Shown here in pieces: positions 1-8,781 of a stretch of DNA of 34,196 bases. A program made the translations under genes and the position numbers. How positions within the stretch are numbered: position 1 is the stretch's first letter; each line of letters starts with the position of its first letter. The DNA is from an uncultured Candidatus Poseidoniales archaeon (GTDB lineage Archaea; Thermoplasmatota; Poseidoniia; Poseidoniales; Poseidoniaceae), in assembly GCA_905182635.1 (NCBI GenBank), contig CAJJCM010000066.1:1-34196 (forward strand), read 5' to 3'. The notes under the pieces were generated by a model. The model searched no databases, was not told where the DNA came from, and was given only the letters and a program-made list of their open reading frames with translations.

Positions 1-290
1 CATCAATGGACGCTCCTCCTGCACCACCTGGCATGCCGCCAATGCCTCCTATGCCAGAAATGGACGCACCATCAATGGACGCTCCTCCTGCACCACCTGG
101 CATGCCGCCAATGCCTCCTATGCCAGAAATGGACGCTCCACCAATGGATGCTCCTCCTTCACTACCTGGCTTGGATGCCTTCCCTCCTATGCCACCTATG
201 CCAGAAATGGAAGCACCACCAATGGATGCTCCTCCTGCACCACCTGGCCTGGATGCCTTCCCTCCTATGCCACCTATGCCCGAAATGGAA
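1..290 (+). repeat. In-frame tandem repeat (period 69 nt, then about 78 nt) encoding Pro/Met-rich units
   Basis: Positions 1-66 and 70-135 are identical by eye; two further diverged copies (PPGLDAFPPMPPMPEMEA) follow at about 144 and 222. Confidence 0.9.
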
Positions 291-2957
291 GCCGAAGCAC
301 CTGCTGTAGCATCTTTGATGATGGACAGTGCTGCTCTTCTCGGATCACCTACTCTGCCACCAATGCCAGAAATGGAAGCTGAAGCACCTGCTGAAGAATC
401 TTCAGTGAAGGACAACAGTGCTTGGGTGGTTGGTGGTCCAGCACCATCTGAAGCGACGGAAGAATCATCGCTACTTTCCGGTAGTGCTGCTCTGCTTGGT
501 GGATCTGAAGCGCCAGACGAATCAAAGGGGATTCTCCCCCTCCCTGCATCTCTTTCGCCAGATTCATTGCTCGGGGCCCCTGACAACTTAATGGGCGAAC
601 AAGCAGGAGCAATTATTCGAACCAGTGCTGAAGTCGACGAAGTAATCGGTGACAAACTTGAAGGAACACTTCATGAAGTTGAAAAAGCGACATTGAGCGC
701 AGATGGAGAAGTTATCAAGCAAATTGTAAAAGGTTCACTCAAGATAAACAACCCGTCTGCTGAAGACCGAGTTTATGATATCGATGTTATGCTCGATTAT
801 GCAGATGCCACTGATATCGGCGGAGATAATGTTTCCGTAGATGAATTAGAAGCAGGTGCAAATTACAGCATGAAATACAAAGTCACTGGCAAGAGAATGC
901 TTGTTCTCCGAGAACGCCTTGATACCAATCCTGCTCGTTCACAAGAACATTCCCTCTCCGTTGCATCCAGTGACGAAGGTGGACCAATTGCTTTAGAACT
1001 CGAAGTCGAAAACGTGGGTAGTGTTGCAATTAGCAACGTTATCGTCACTCGTCCGCTTCCGAAAGAGTTCAACTTCGCCAGCACAGGAGTAGCAGTACTT
1101 GATGATCATTTACTCACTTGGGAAGTCGGTTCACTTTCTGCAGGTGAAAAGCAAGTTCTGAGTATTGAAGGGACCATCGTTGTATCTGGAACAAAATCCA
1201 TCAACGCTGGTGTTGCATCGGCTACATACACCTCGAATTCAACATTGTCAAATTTGAACTTCAGAGAACTCGATGCTTTCTGCCGTGGATTCTCTTACAT
1301 GCGTGTCCGTGAAGATGAACGTCCAGACAACTGGCTCTGCCGAACTACGTTTGAGAACCGTTCATCTTTTGCTGTAGATTTGGTGAAACTCCAAGTTCGA
1401 ATGAAAGGAAGTGACGACTTGCTTTTCGACATTAGTGATGTTCGACAAGACGTCAAGCCTCATGGAAAGTGGGAAAGTGAAGAGCGTACGGTTATGGCAC
1501 AGTCAAAACCTGACTTTACCACTGAACTTGCATACACAATCCTACCACGAGCGAGCCGAAGTACCGAAGGCTCAATCAGTCTTGAATCAAAGACTCTACA
1601 AGTTGTTGAAGCGAACTTAGAAAAAGTATACTCAACGACTGGACTGCGTTCATACCGTTCACAAAAGGTAACCGCATGCTTAACATTGACAAATAATGGT
1701 TCTTCAGATATCAATTTGATGCGGATTACCGATGACGTCCCTGGATTATTCAATGCCCCTGATGTCTCTACTATGACCATTAAGATCAACGGCAAGGAAC
1801 TCGATGCTGAACAAATCAAAGCAGAAATCAACAGTGGAATTACACTTGAGAAGACCAATCGTTCACCTGATGGAGACGGTCATACTTTGTCCATTACCGT
1901 CGGTGCACGTGGCCCAGTCGGTCTTAAACCAGGAAAGGACATGACCATCGAATACGATTTGATTGCTCCTGACCCATCCCCTGATAATTCAAACATTACT
2001 GCACCTGCTCGGACTGAATTCAGTGCTGAGCGATACGGACCAGTTTGCACGCGAGATACGACTGAAGCACCTGCAATTAGTGTGATTCACAACCGTCGGG
2101 ATTTCTCCTTTGGAAAGACAACACAAAAGATCGGCGGCAAAGGTCGCCATGAGGTCTTGATTCTCTTCTCCAACGATGGAGATACCGCTTTGCAAGACGT
2201 AATTCTTAGCGATATTATTCCTGAGAAGTTCGAAATTAAAGATTGGTTGATTCGTGGAAACAATGACAAGCGTGACGACTGCGTAATGACATCTGATTCC
2301 GGTGAAGGTGGAACTCACCTCACATGGACGATTCCAATTGTCGAAAAGGGTGAACGACTGGAAGTTTCCTTCGAAATTACAGGTCCTGGTGTCATCGATG
2401 GTGAAGCAGGAAACCGATTCCATGGCGTTCACTTTGGAGATGAAGTCGAAACTGAAGATATCGCATCTCCTGTTGACGAAGCTGTTGAAGAATCCGATGA
2501 GGAACTTGAGGCTGAAGAAGAAATCGAATCAAACATCTCATGGAGAGAGGATGTCTTACTCCGTGTCATGGCTGCTGCTGACATTGATGTCAGTGAACGT
2601 GATGCATTTGTTGCACATGCAGTGAACTTTGATTTGGATGATAACGGCTATCTCAAGAAGGTTGAACTCGAAGCGGCTGCTGATGCATGGAATGCTAATG
2701 CATCAACTGAGGAAGAAGTTGCTGCTGAAGAATCTGAAACTGAAGAGGCTGCTGAAGAATCTGAAACTGAAGAGGCTCCTGAGGCTGAAGAGGCTCCTGA
2801 AGAATCTGAAACTGAAGAGGCTCCCGAAGAATCCTCTGAAGAATCCCCTGAAGACACTGAGGCTGAAGAGGCTTCGGAAAAGAATTGTCCGATTTGTATG
2901 GCTATAAATGCCCATGATGCTGGTGCATGCACCGTTTGCTCATACTCTTTCGAGTGA
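3..2957 (+). CDS. Large modular protein, 5'-truncated: Pro/Met-rich tandem repeats, DUF11-like beta-sandwich repeats, EF-hand-like motif, Glu-rich linker, C-terminal zinc ribbon
   Basis: Frame is open to the window edge. Repeats MDAPPAPPGMPPMPPMPE at the N-terminus; segments such as LELEVENVGSVAISNVIVTRPLPKEF resemble DUF11/conserved-repeat domains; DLDDNGYLKKVELEA is EF-hand-like; the C-terminus has CPIC...CTVC. Sequence at position 1 matches position 70 onward, so the gene begins upstream. Confidence 0.85.
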   Translation, partial: SMDAPPAPPGMPPMPPMPEMDAPSMDAPPAPPGMPPMPPMPEMDAPPMDAPPSLPGLDAFPPMPPMPEMEAPPMDAPPAPPGLDAFPPMPPMPEMEAEAPAVASLMMDSAALLGSPTLPPMPEMEAEAPAEESSVKDNSAWVVGGPAPSEATEESSLLSGSAALLGGSEAPDESKGILPLPASLSPDSLLGAPDNLMGEQAGAIIRTSAEVDEVIGDKLEGTLHEVEKATLSADGEVIKQIVKGSLKINNPSAEDRVYDIDVMLDYADATDIGGDNVSVDELEAGANYSMKYKVTGKRMLVLRERLDTNPARSQEHSLSVASSDEGGPIALELEVENVGSVAISNVIVTRPLPKEFNFASTGVAVLDDHLLTWEVGSLSAGEKQVLSIEGTIVVSGTKSINAGVASATYTSNSTLSNLNFRELDAFCRGFSYMRVREDERPDNWLCRTTFENRSSFAVDLVKLQVRMKGSDDLLFDISDVRQDVKPHGKWESEERTVMAQSKPDFTTELAYTILPRASRSTEGSISLESKTLQVVEANLEKVYSTTGLRSYRSQKVTACLTLTNNGSSDINLMRITDDVPGLFNAPDVSTMTIKINGKELDAEQIKAEINSGITLEKTNRSPDGDGHTLSITVGARGPVGLKPGKDMTIEYDLIAPDPSPDNSNITAPARTEFSAERYGPVCTRDTTEAPAISVIHNRRDFSFGKTTQKIGGKGRHEVLILFSNDGDTALQDVILSDIIPEKFEIKDWLIRGNNDKRDDCVMTSDSGEGGTHLTWTIPIVEKGERLEVSFEITGPGVIDGEAGNRFHGVHFGDEVETEDIASPVDEAVEESDEELEAEEEIESNISWREDVLLRVMAAADIDVSERDAFVAHAVNFDLDDNGYLKKVELEAAADAWNANASTEEEVAAEESETEEAAEESETEEAPEAEEAPEESETEEAPEESSEESPEDTEAEEASEKNCPICMAINAHDAGACTVCSYSFE
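2702..2878 (+). repeat. In-frame low-complexity acidic repeat (gaagaatctgaaactgaagaggct units)
   Basis: Repeated EESETEEA/EEAPE units immediately before the C-terminal zinc ribbon. Confidence 0.85.
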
Positions 2958-2991
2958 TTAAACCAAGCAAGAATATGCGTAGAGATTACGC

Positions 2992-3411
2992 TTATTCAGG
3001 CAAGACCCATTGCGGCCAATTCTCGTTTTGTGAGGAATTACTCACGAGTATCAAGACTGACCTGTTCACATTGGAAAGAACTATTTCCAAGGACCGATGC
3101 GTTGACGGAGTGATAACACCGTCTCTCATATCGACAACTAACCACGCACTGGGATACTGGATCATCCATGCTTCAAGTTCCGCCTCAATTCCTTGAGGAG
3201 GTACACCTTGACGGACACCCGCAATAAATCCCCAACCAGGTGGACAACGACGTTCAGCATCGGTCCACAGAAAAATTCGGGGATTGGTCGGTAGGCGACT
3301 CAATTGTTCAATCGCCTCATCCAAAGTGACGCAAACAGGCCGATTTGGCATTGGCATTGGCAATGAATGACGCCAAGTTCGGTCCAAATCCATCGGTTCT
3401 CTGCGGCGCAT
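2992..3411 (-). CDS. Hypothetical protein, 139 aa
   Basis: ORF fills the gap between the convergent 983-aa gene and the divergent DUF106 gene; non-repetitive, protein-like composition; no family recognised. Confidence 0.55.
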   Translation of the reverse strand: MRRREPMDLDRTWRHSLPMPMPNRPVCVTLDEAIEQLSRLPTNPRIFLWTDAERRCPPGWGFIAGVRQGVPPQGIEAELEAWMIQYPSAWLVVDMRDGVITPSTHRSLEIVLSNVNRSVLILVSNSSQNENWPQWVLPE

Positions 3412-3499
3412 GACAGACCGTTAACGGCGCATCGTTTCAATCCCTCGGCATAGAAGAGATGAAGTGGGGTTCACGGGAGAGATATCCAAGCGAACCTTC

Positions 3500-4444
3500 A
3501 TGCCCTCTATGCGCCGCCCTTTGTTTATGTCCAACGGGAATTCACCCCCGCCACCTCAACCGCCGGGTGGGTCAATGCTGATGATGCTTGGAATTATGGT
3601 GATGATGACGCTGCTCATCATGAACCCTAGTATACGTAATACTTTGGGTGATGTTGCTGACCCGGTACTGTCACCAATTCTCCCAGAAGAAGCATATTTC
3701 GTCCTCACAGTACTCATTTTAGGTAGTTTCTCTATGACCATGAATACCGTTCTTAGGAACTTTTTCACCGACCCGATGGCCCAAGCACACATCGGCCACC
3801 GACAAGGCCAAGTCCGTAAAATGTTGAACGATGCACGAATGTCACGTGACCCGATATTGCAGGAAAAAGCGACGACCCTTCAGCAACAGATGATGCCTGA
3901 ACAAATGAAAGTTCAGATGGGGGCAATGAAACCAATGATGTTTACGATGGTTTTCATCATCGGTATTTTCGCATGGTTAACCAGTGCAGTTGAAAGTTTC
4001 AGAGTCGATTATGTATCTCTACCATGGGTCTCGGAATGGAATTTACTTGATGATAAGTTTCTTTTCTTCCCAGCTTGGATTTGCGCATACATTTGCATGA
4101 GTGCTCCACTCGGCCGAATTATCGACCGGCACATCAAACTGTTCCGATACCGTAAACACCCCTTGGTGACCGCTGGTGAAACCCTCAAAGAACCGCTTCT
4201 GCACCTTGTTGTTTCTTCAAAATCTACTCAAGACAATGACGCTCGACGTCGGCAACAACGTAACCAGCGTAACAATCCAAGCAGCCGCAATAAATCGAAT
4301 GTATGGTCAAAGGAAGACGATGTTGAAAGGCCAAAAAAATCTGAATCAGATGCAAATCAATGCCCAGAATGCGGCCTAAGTATGATCACCAAACTCGGAG
4401 CCCGAAGTAGACGTTGTGACGTTTGTCGACACGAGTGGGTATAG
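3500..4444 (+). CDS. DUF106 / EMC3-TMCO1-like (YidC/Oxa1 superfamily) membrane protein with C-terminal zinc ribbon
   Basis: Hydrophobic N-terminal TM, cytoplasmic coiled segment (RNFFTDPMAQAHIGHRQGQVRKMLNDARMSRDP...QMMPEQMKVQMGAMKPMMFTMVFI), two further TMs; tail CPECGLS...CDVCRHEWV. Start uncertain (GTG 3464 or ATG 3500). Located directly upstream of cmk and cbf5, as in many archaea. Confidence 0.85.
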   Translation: MPSMRRPLFMSNGNSPPPPQPPGGSMLMMLGIMVMMTLLIMNPSIRNTLGDVADPVLSPILPEEAYFVLTVLILGSFSMTMNTVLRNFFTDPMAQAHIGHRQGQVRKMLNDARMSRDPILQEKATTLQQQMMPEQMKVQMGAMKPMMFTMVFIIGIFAWLTSAVESFRVDYVSLPWVSEWNLLDDKFLFFPAWICAYICMSAPLGRIIDRHIKLFRYRKHPLVTAGETLKEPLLHLVVSSKSTQDNDARRRQQRNQRNNPSSRNKSNVWSKEDDVERPKKSESDANQCPECGLSMITKLGARSRRCDVCRHEWV

Positions 4445-4446
4445 AG

Positions 4447-4983
4447 ATGCCACGGATAACCGTTTCAGGCCACCCAGGGAGCGGTACAAGCACCTTAGTC
4501 GCTGGACTCGTAGAGCATTTTGGTTGGACTTCTCTCAACGGCGGTGATGTCTTTCGAAATGAAGCTGCTCGTCGCGAAATGAATCTCCAAGAATTTGGTG
4601 AGTTATGCAAGAGTGACCTCGATGTTGACCGTGCCTTGGACAAACTTCTCCAAGAGAAAATGCTTGCGGATTCTGCAGACATCGTTGAATCTCGATTGGC
4701 GGGATGGTGGGCATATCGGTTGGAGATTCCTTGTGTTCGGCTGTGGCTAGAGGTGGATGAACAAGAACGAGCAAAGCGGGTCTCTCACAGAGAAGGTAAA
4801 TCTATAGAACAAGCACTTGTTGCGAATAAGAATCGCTCAATGGTTGATGCGGAGCGTTTTATGGAACTCTACCAACTCCTACCCGAACAGCGCGAACCCT
4901 ATACCTCATCACTTGACGCAACAAACCTTGGCAGTGAAGAAGTGCTTGCTGCCACAATCACTATTTTGGAGAAATACCTATGA
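4447..4983 (+). CDS. cmk: Cytidylate kinase, archaeal type
   Basis: MPRITVSGHPGSGTSTLV P-loop start, GDVFR motif, ARRE/LxxFGELC-type sequence; context DUF106-cmk-cbf5. Confidence 0.85.
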   Translation: MPRITVSGHPGSGTSTLVAGLVEHFGWTSLNGGDVFRNEAARREMNLQEFGELCKSDLDVDRALDKLLQEKMLADSADIVESRLAGWWAYRLEIPCVRLWLEVDEQERAKRVSHREGKSIEQALVANKNRSMVDAERFMELYQLLPEQREPYTSSLDATNLGSEEVLAATITILEKYL

Positions 4984-5948
4984 AACAACTCATTCTTGAT
5001 ACCACTGCATCTACCAATCTCACCATAGGTGGAAGTCCTGACGCACGAGATGTTGAAGAGCGTCTTGCCTCCGGTTTTATTCTCTTGGACAAACCTGCTG
5101 GACCAACATCACACCAACTCGCATCTTGGGCACGTGACCTGTTTGGTCTCGAGCGCTTGGGCCATGGTGGCACACTCGACCCCTTTGCTACCGGTGTCCT
5201 ACCCTTGATGGCTGGTAAAGCAATGAAAGTAACCAAAAAGATTCTCACTCACAAAAAAACTTATATTTGCATTTTCCGATTTGAAACAATGCCAGAAGAG
5301 GCTCAACTCAAAAAGGTGATGAAGCAACTTACTGGTCGTGTGTACAATGTCCCACCTGAAGTTTCTGCCGTCAAAGTTCAAGTTCGTACCCGTAAGATTT
5401 TCACCTTTGAAAATATTGAAGTGAATGGGAATGATATGATTGCTCGAGTATACTGTGAAGCAGGAACCTACATTCGTACCATGGCTCGTGATCTCGGATT
5501 GCTTTTGAATATGAAAGTACAATTGAAAGAATTACGCCGTGAAACTTCAGGTGTATTTCAATTGGAAGATTGCATCACGATGCAAGAATTAGCAGATGCG
5601 GTCTGGCTATGGAAAGAATGCAACCAACCTGAAGCCTTACTGCGAGTGATTCACCCTATTGAGAAGTTACTTCTCGATTTACCAACTGCTACAGTAAAAG
5701 ATAGTGCTGCTGCTGCTTTAGCCCATGGCGCTCCGTTATTGCGACCTGGCCTGGTCAGTATCCAAGCCGGAGTAAAGTCAGGGAAGGAAGTGATGATTCA
5801 AACTCTCAAAGGCGAGGCTGTGGGCATTGTAACGCTCACGCTCAACTCGGATGAACTCGCTGGTATTAGCGAAGGTGAAGTAGCTCGACCAAGTATGGTT
5901 TTGCTCGATGAAGGATTATACCCTCGTCGCTGGAAGTCTCCAGAGTGA
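4980..5948 (+). CDS. tRNA/rRNA pseudouridine synthase Cbf5/TruB family with C-terminal PUA-like region
   Basis: ILLDKPAGPTSHQLASWARDL, GHGGTLDPFATGVLPL, YCEAGTYIRTMARDLG motifs. The ATG overlaps the cmk stop (ATGA). Confidence 0.92.
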   Translation: MKQLILDTTASTNLTIGGSPDARDVEERLASGFILLDKPAGPTSHQLASWARDLFGLERLGHGGTLDPFATGVLPLMAGKAMKVTKKILTHKKTYICIFRFETMPEEAQLKKVMKQLTGRVYNVPPEVSAVKVQVRTRKIFTFENIEVNGNDMIARVYCEAGTYIRTMARDLGLLLNMKVQLKELRRETSGVFQLEDCITMQELADAVWLWKECNQPEALLRVIHPIEKLLLDLPTATVKDSAAAALAHGAPLLRPGLVSIQAGVKSGKEVMIQTLKGEAVGIVTLTLNSDELAGISEGEVARPSMVLLDEGLYPRRWKSPE

Positions 5949-5963
5949 ATCAAATTTGATTCA
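5946..5963. repeat. Perfect 18-bp palindrome TGAATCAAATTTGATTCA
   Basis: Self-reverse-complementary by inspection; begins with the TGA stop codon of the Cbf5/TruB ORF. Confidence 0.85.
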
Positions 5964-6099
5964 AGCTTCAACATATTCTTCGTAAATATATTCTTCTGTT
6001 TCGATTCTTATTTTCAATACTGACATAATTCCCACATCCACTTTGTCAACAGATGTTGAACGGCCCCCACGGCCTCAAAGCAAGTTTTTGTGAGACGGT

Positions 6100-6121
6100 C
6101 ACCCTATCAAGTTTGAGGGTG
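6100..6121. terminator. Possible terminator hairpin CACCCT-N10-AGGGTG followed by TTTTA
   Basis: 6-bp inverted repeat plus a short T-run in the intergenic region between convergent genes. Confidence 0.3.
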
Positions 6122-6180
6122 TTTTACGCGTTATCCGTCATCGGGTATTGTTTTGGCACCCCAATGCGAGGAAATGTTTT

Positions 6181-8649
6181 TCATTCCAATTTTTTGATTT
6201 TCGCAGGCGTCAGGAAGATGAACAAACTACTGATTGCCAAGAGTGCAAGTATCGAGAGTCCCCAAAACATTCCATCAGAAATTGGAGCAGAATTCGAATT
6301 GACATCGATCGATGAGAGAGCAGGTTCAATGGCGACTGCCAGTATCCCCTCGTTGTTATCCTCTTGACCCTCTTTTATCTCGAGGCCTCGGTCAATAATG
6401 GCGCGAATCTGAACTTGTTCCTTGTCTTCAGGAACTTGCCAATCACAGGTCACGTATGCGACTTTACCAGGCTGGAGCAAGGGTAAGGTTTCAAAATCAA
6501 TCAATTCTGAATTTGATTCACATCGTATGGAGATCAAACTTGCGTCTGCTTGACCGATGTTACGGACAAGAACTCGAATGGAGACAATATCACCCGAACG
6601 AACGATATCTGTTCCAAGGTCGATTTCTTCGACATAGAGGTCGGGTAGGGCAAGAACTTCGAGGTCCAAGATTCGTTCATGGCATGAAGTTTGGTCGCAC
6701 AATGAAACCAGCACAGAAGTGAAACCAGGAGTTGGTGCATTTACAGTCAATGTTTTATTGAATACATCCACTGCGACCCATGAACGGTTTGAAGATGCTG
6801 TTAAGCCAAATGAATCGATATCTGTATAATCAAATGGAATAACGGTTGGAATTGACAATTCAACTGGCACCAATGACTGAAACTCCTGCAGTTCAGGTCG
6901 ATCATCGATGTTCTGCACATTTGCGATAAAAGTCTCGACCCAAGTATTCCCGGCAGCGTCGGTGACTGTGGTTTGAATCGTAGCTTGGCCTGAGGATTCA
7001 GATTGAAGCGACAAGCGGATATCTCCTTCTGTCAAATCAACAACGATGAGTTCCGGGTTGGAATTTGAAAAACTCACGTCCAAGTTTTCGTATGCCGTGC
7101 GGTCATCAGTGCAACGATACAAAAATGGCAAAATACGTCCACCCCCATCTTCAGTCAAGAATTGATCTCCGACTGGGATGCATACAGGGTCTTCATCCCA
7201 TTCGACCTCATAACCCCCTGAGACTGTTAACGATGTGACTTCAAGAGCAGTCGTACTTGCATTTCCGAGAGAATCCCAAGTAAACCATGCTTTCAATTCT
7301 ACTTTGAGTGAGGTATCTCCAGCGGCCAAGTGCTTACCAATCGGGAATGAAAGAGATAAGGAAGGAGACAAAGCCACTGGCTGATTGGTTACCAACTCAT
7401 CATTTACAAATAAAAGCCAACGCGAGTAGACTGAATCTAAGCCGACAACATCCCCGAAAATACGGCCTTGTAATGACAGTGTTGGGTCGTTGACATCAAC
7501 TGTGAATGTCGAAATACATGCATCAATGGTTGTTATTCGAAGTTGAGTGAAAGAATGGTCCGGGAGAAGCATGTGTTCATCAATTGGGCCAAATTCTGAA
7601 AAAGTAATGCCGTCATCGGAAAAGGAATACTCAAGTAACACATCATCGAGTGATTCATTTTCTAAAGTATAGTGGACTCTTCCAATACGTTGGTTCGGAG
7701 GCGTTTCAAATACCTCACTGGTCCAAAGTCCAGATGAGCCTGAGATACTGGATTGAAGGCCACACTCAGCCAATGCCATATTATCGGAAGTCCCTGATGT
7801 TAAGTCGAGTCCAATCACCGGCATCTCATGGCCGGCGAATTGTGCTTGAGCAGAACCGTATTCACCACCATACCAAGGTGTCCTCATGGTGACTTGCATG
7901 CCTACAGCATCGACAATCAATTCCGAATCATCCGTCGAACCCCCCACAGAAACATAATCCAATGTGACCACTGAATTTTGAAGCATGTCCCAATCCCAAG
8001 TGGTGAGACTCGAGACATTATTGGACCAAGTGTTCGAAAGATAATCCAGTGGCCCTTGCGTATGAGAGAAAGTAGTCAGAGGTTCATATTGTCCGTCGAA
8101 ATTGAGTGAAATTCGAACTGAGTCCTGATACAACGGGTCGGGTACAGAAAAAGCGACGACAACATCGACCGCAAGAATATCATAACCAGTGGACCCAAAA
8201 GCATAGAACGAAGAGAGTTGAATCTCAGGACCTGTTGACCAAGAGGTTGCTCCATCAGGACTACCCATTGAGTTATTATGTTCCGTTGGCGTGGACTGTG
8301 CCCAAAAAATCATGCTATCTTGATGCAACGGACGATTGTGAACCATGGTGAGGCGTTGGTCAGCGACCATGGTATCAGTATAGATTGCAGAGTCTTCCGA
8401 AAAGGAGGTGAAAGCCCCAAGTGTCCAATTTGAGGGTTGAGAAAATTCACCTTGGGGAAAGATATCAACGGTATTTGTTTGATGTACTGAACGTGCCGAA
8501 ACTGCGCCGTAAGGGGCTAGAAGCAACAAAAAAAGAAGAAAAAGAACGGTCGAATGCCTCGAACTTGTTGCTCGCATGTAAAGAGGAGGCCAGCGAATAC
8601 ACTTGAATGCGAGGGTCGTTCGTTTCATTGAGTTGGGATTTGAATACAT
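6181..8649 (-). CDS. Secreted/membrane-anchored protein with CARDB-like domain and C-terminal TM helix
   Basis: N-terminal hydrophobic signal (TVLFLLFLLLLAPYGAVSA); CARDB-like LPDLYVEEIDLGTDIVRSGDIVSIRVLVRNIGQADAS; C-terminus MFWGLSILALLAISSLFIFLTPAKIKKLE. Confidence 0.85.
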   Translation of the reverse strand: MYSNPNSMKRTTLAFKCIRWPPLYMRATSSRHSTVLFLLFLLLLAPYGAVSARSVHQTNTVDIFPQGEFSQPSNWTLGAFTSFSEDSAIYTDTMVADQRLTMVHNRPLHQDSMIFWAQSTPTEHNNSMGSPDGATSWSTGPEIQLSSFYAFGSTGYDILAVDVVVAFSVPDPLYQDSVRISLNFDGQYEPLTTFSHTQGPLDYLSNTWSNNVSSLTTWDWDMLQNSVVTLDYVSVGGSTDDSELIVDAVGMQVTMRTPWYGGEYGSAQAQFAGHEMPVIGLDLTSGTSDNMALAECGLQSSISGSSGLWTSEVFETPPNQRIGRVHYTLENESLDDVLLEYSFSDDGITFSEFGPIDEHMLLPDHSFTQLRITTIDACISTFTVDVNDPTLSLQGRIFGDVVGLDSVYSRWLLFVNDELVTNQPVALSPSLSLSFPIGKHLAAGDTSLKVELKAWFTWDSLGNASTTALEVTSLTVSGGYEVEWDEDPVCIPVGDQFLTEDGGGRILPFLYRCTDDRTAYENLDVSFSNSNPELIVVDLTEGDIRLSLQSESSGQATIQTTVTDAAGNTWVETFIANVQNIDDRPELQEFQSLVPVELSIPTVIPFDYTDIDSFGLTASSNRSWVAVDVFNKTLTVNAPTPGFTSVLVSLCDQTSCHERILDLEVLALPDLYVEEIDLGTDIVRSGDIVSIRVLVRNIGQADASLISIRCESNSELIDFETLPLLQPGKVAYVTCDWQVPEDKEQVQIRAIIDRGLEIKEGQEDNNEGILAVAIEPALSSIDVNSNSAPISDGMFWGLSILALLAISSLFIFLTPAKIKKLE

Positions 8650-8706
8650 GACATCCTCTGCGGATTATTGAAATACCACGCGTATGACCGCTACTTACCT
8701 CTCATG

Positions 8707-8778
8707 GCTGTGATGGTGTAGGGGTTAGCACGGCAGATTGTGGTTCTGCCAGCCCGAGTTCAATTCTCGGTCACGGCC
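8707..8778 (+). tRNA. tRNA-His (anticodon GTG); G at 8706 can serve as G-1
   Basis: Cloverleaf folds by hand: acceptor GCTGTGA/TCACGGC, D stem GTGT/GCAC, anticodon stem GCAGA/TCTGC with loop TTGTGGT, T arm CCGAG-TTCAATT-CTCGG, position 73 = C. No encoded CCA. Confidence 0.93.
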
Positions 8779-8781
8779 CCT

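Noticed and set aside
2648-2932. 94-aa Ser/Ala-rich minus-strand ORF
   Set aside because: Reverse translation of the acidic GAA/GCT repeat in the 983-aa gene.
5973-5996. Direct repeat ATATTCTTC spaced 15 nt
   Set aside because: Only two 9-bp copies in AT-rich intergenic DNA; may just reflect a repeated EEY codon run in the minus-strand frame.
5961-6026. 21-codon minus-strand frame MSVLKIRIETEEYIYEEYVEA*
   Set aside because: Looks peptide-like but too short to support without conservation or ribosome-profiling data; its stop lies in the 18-bp palindrome.
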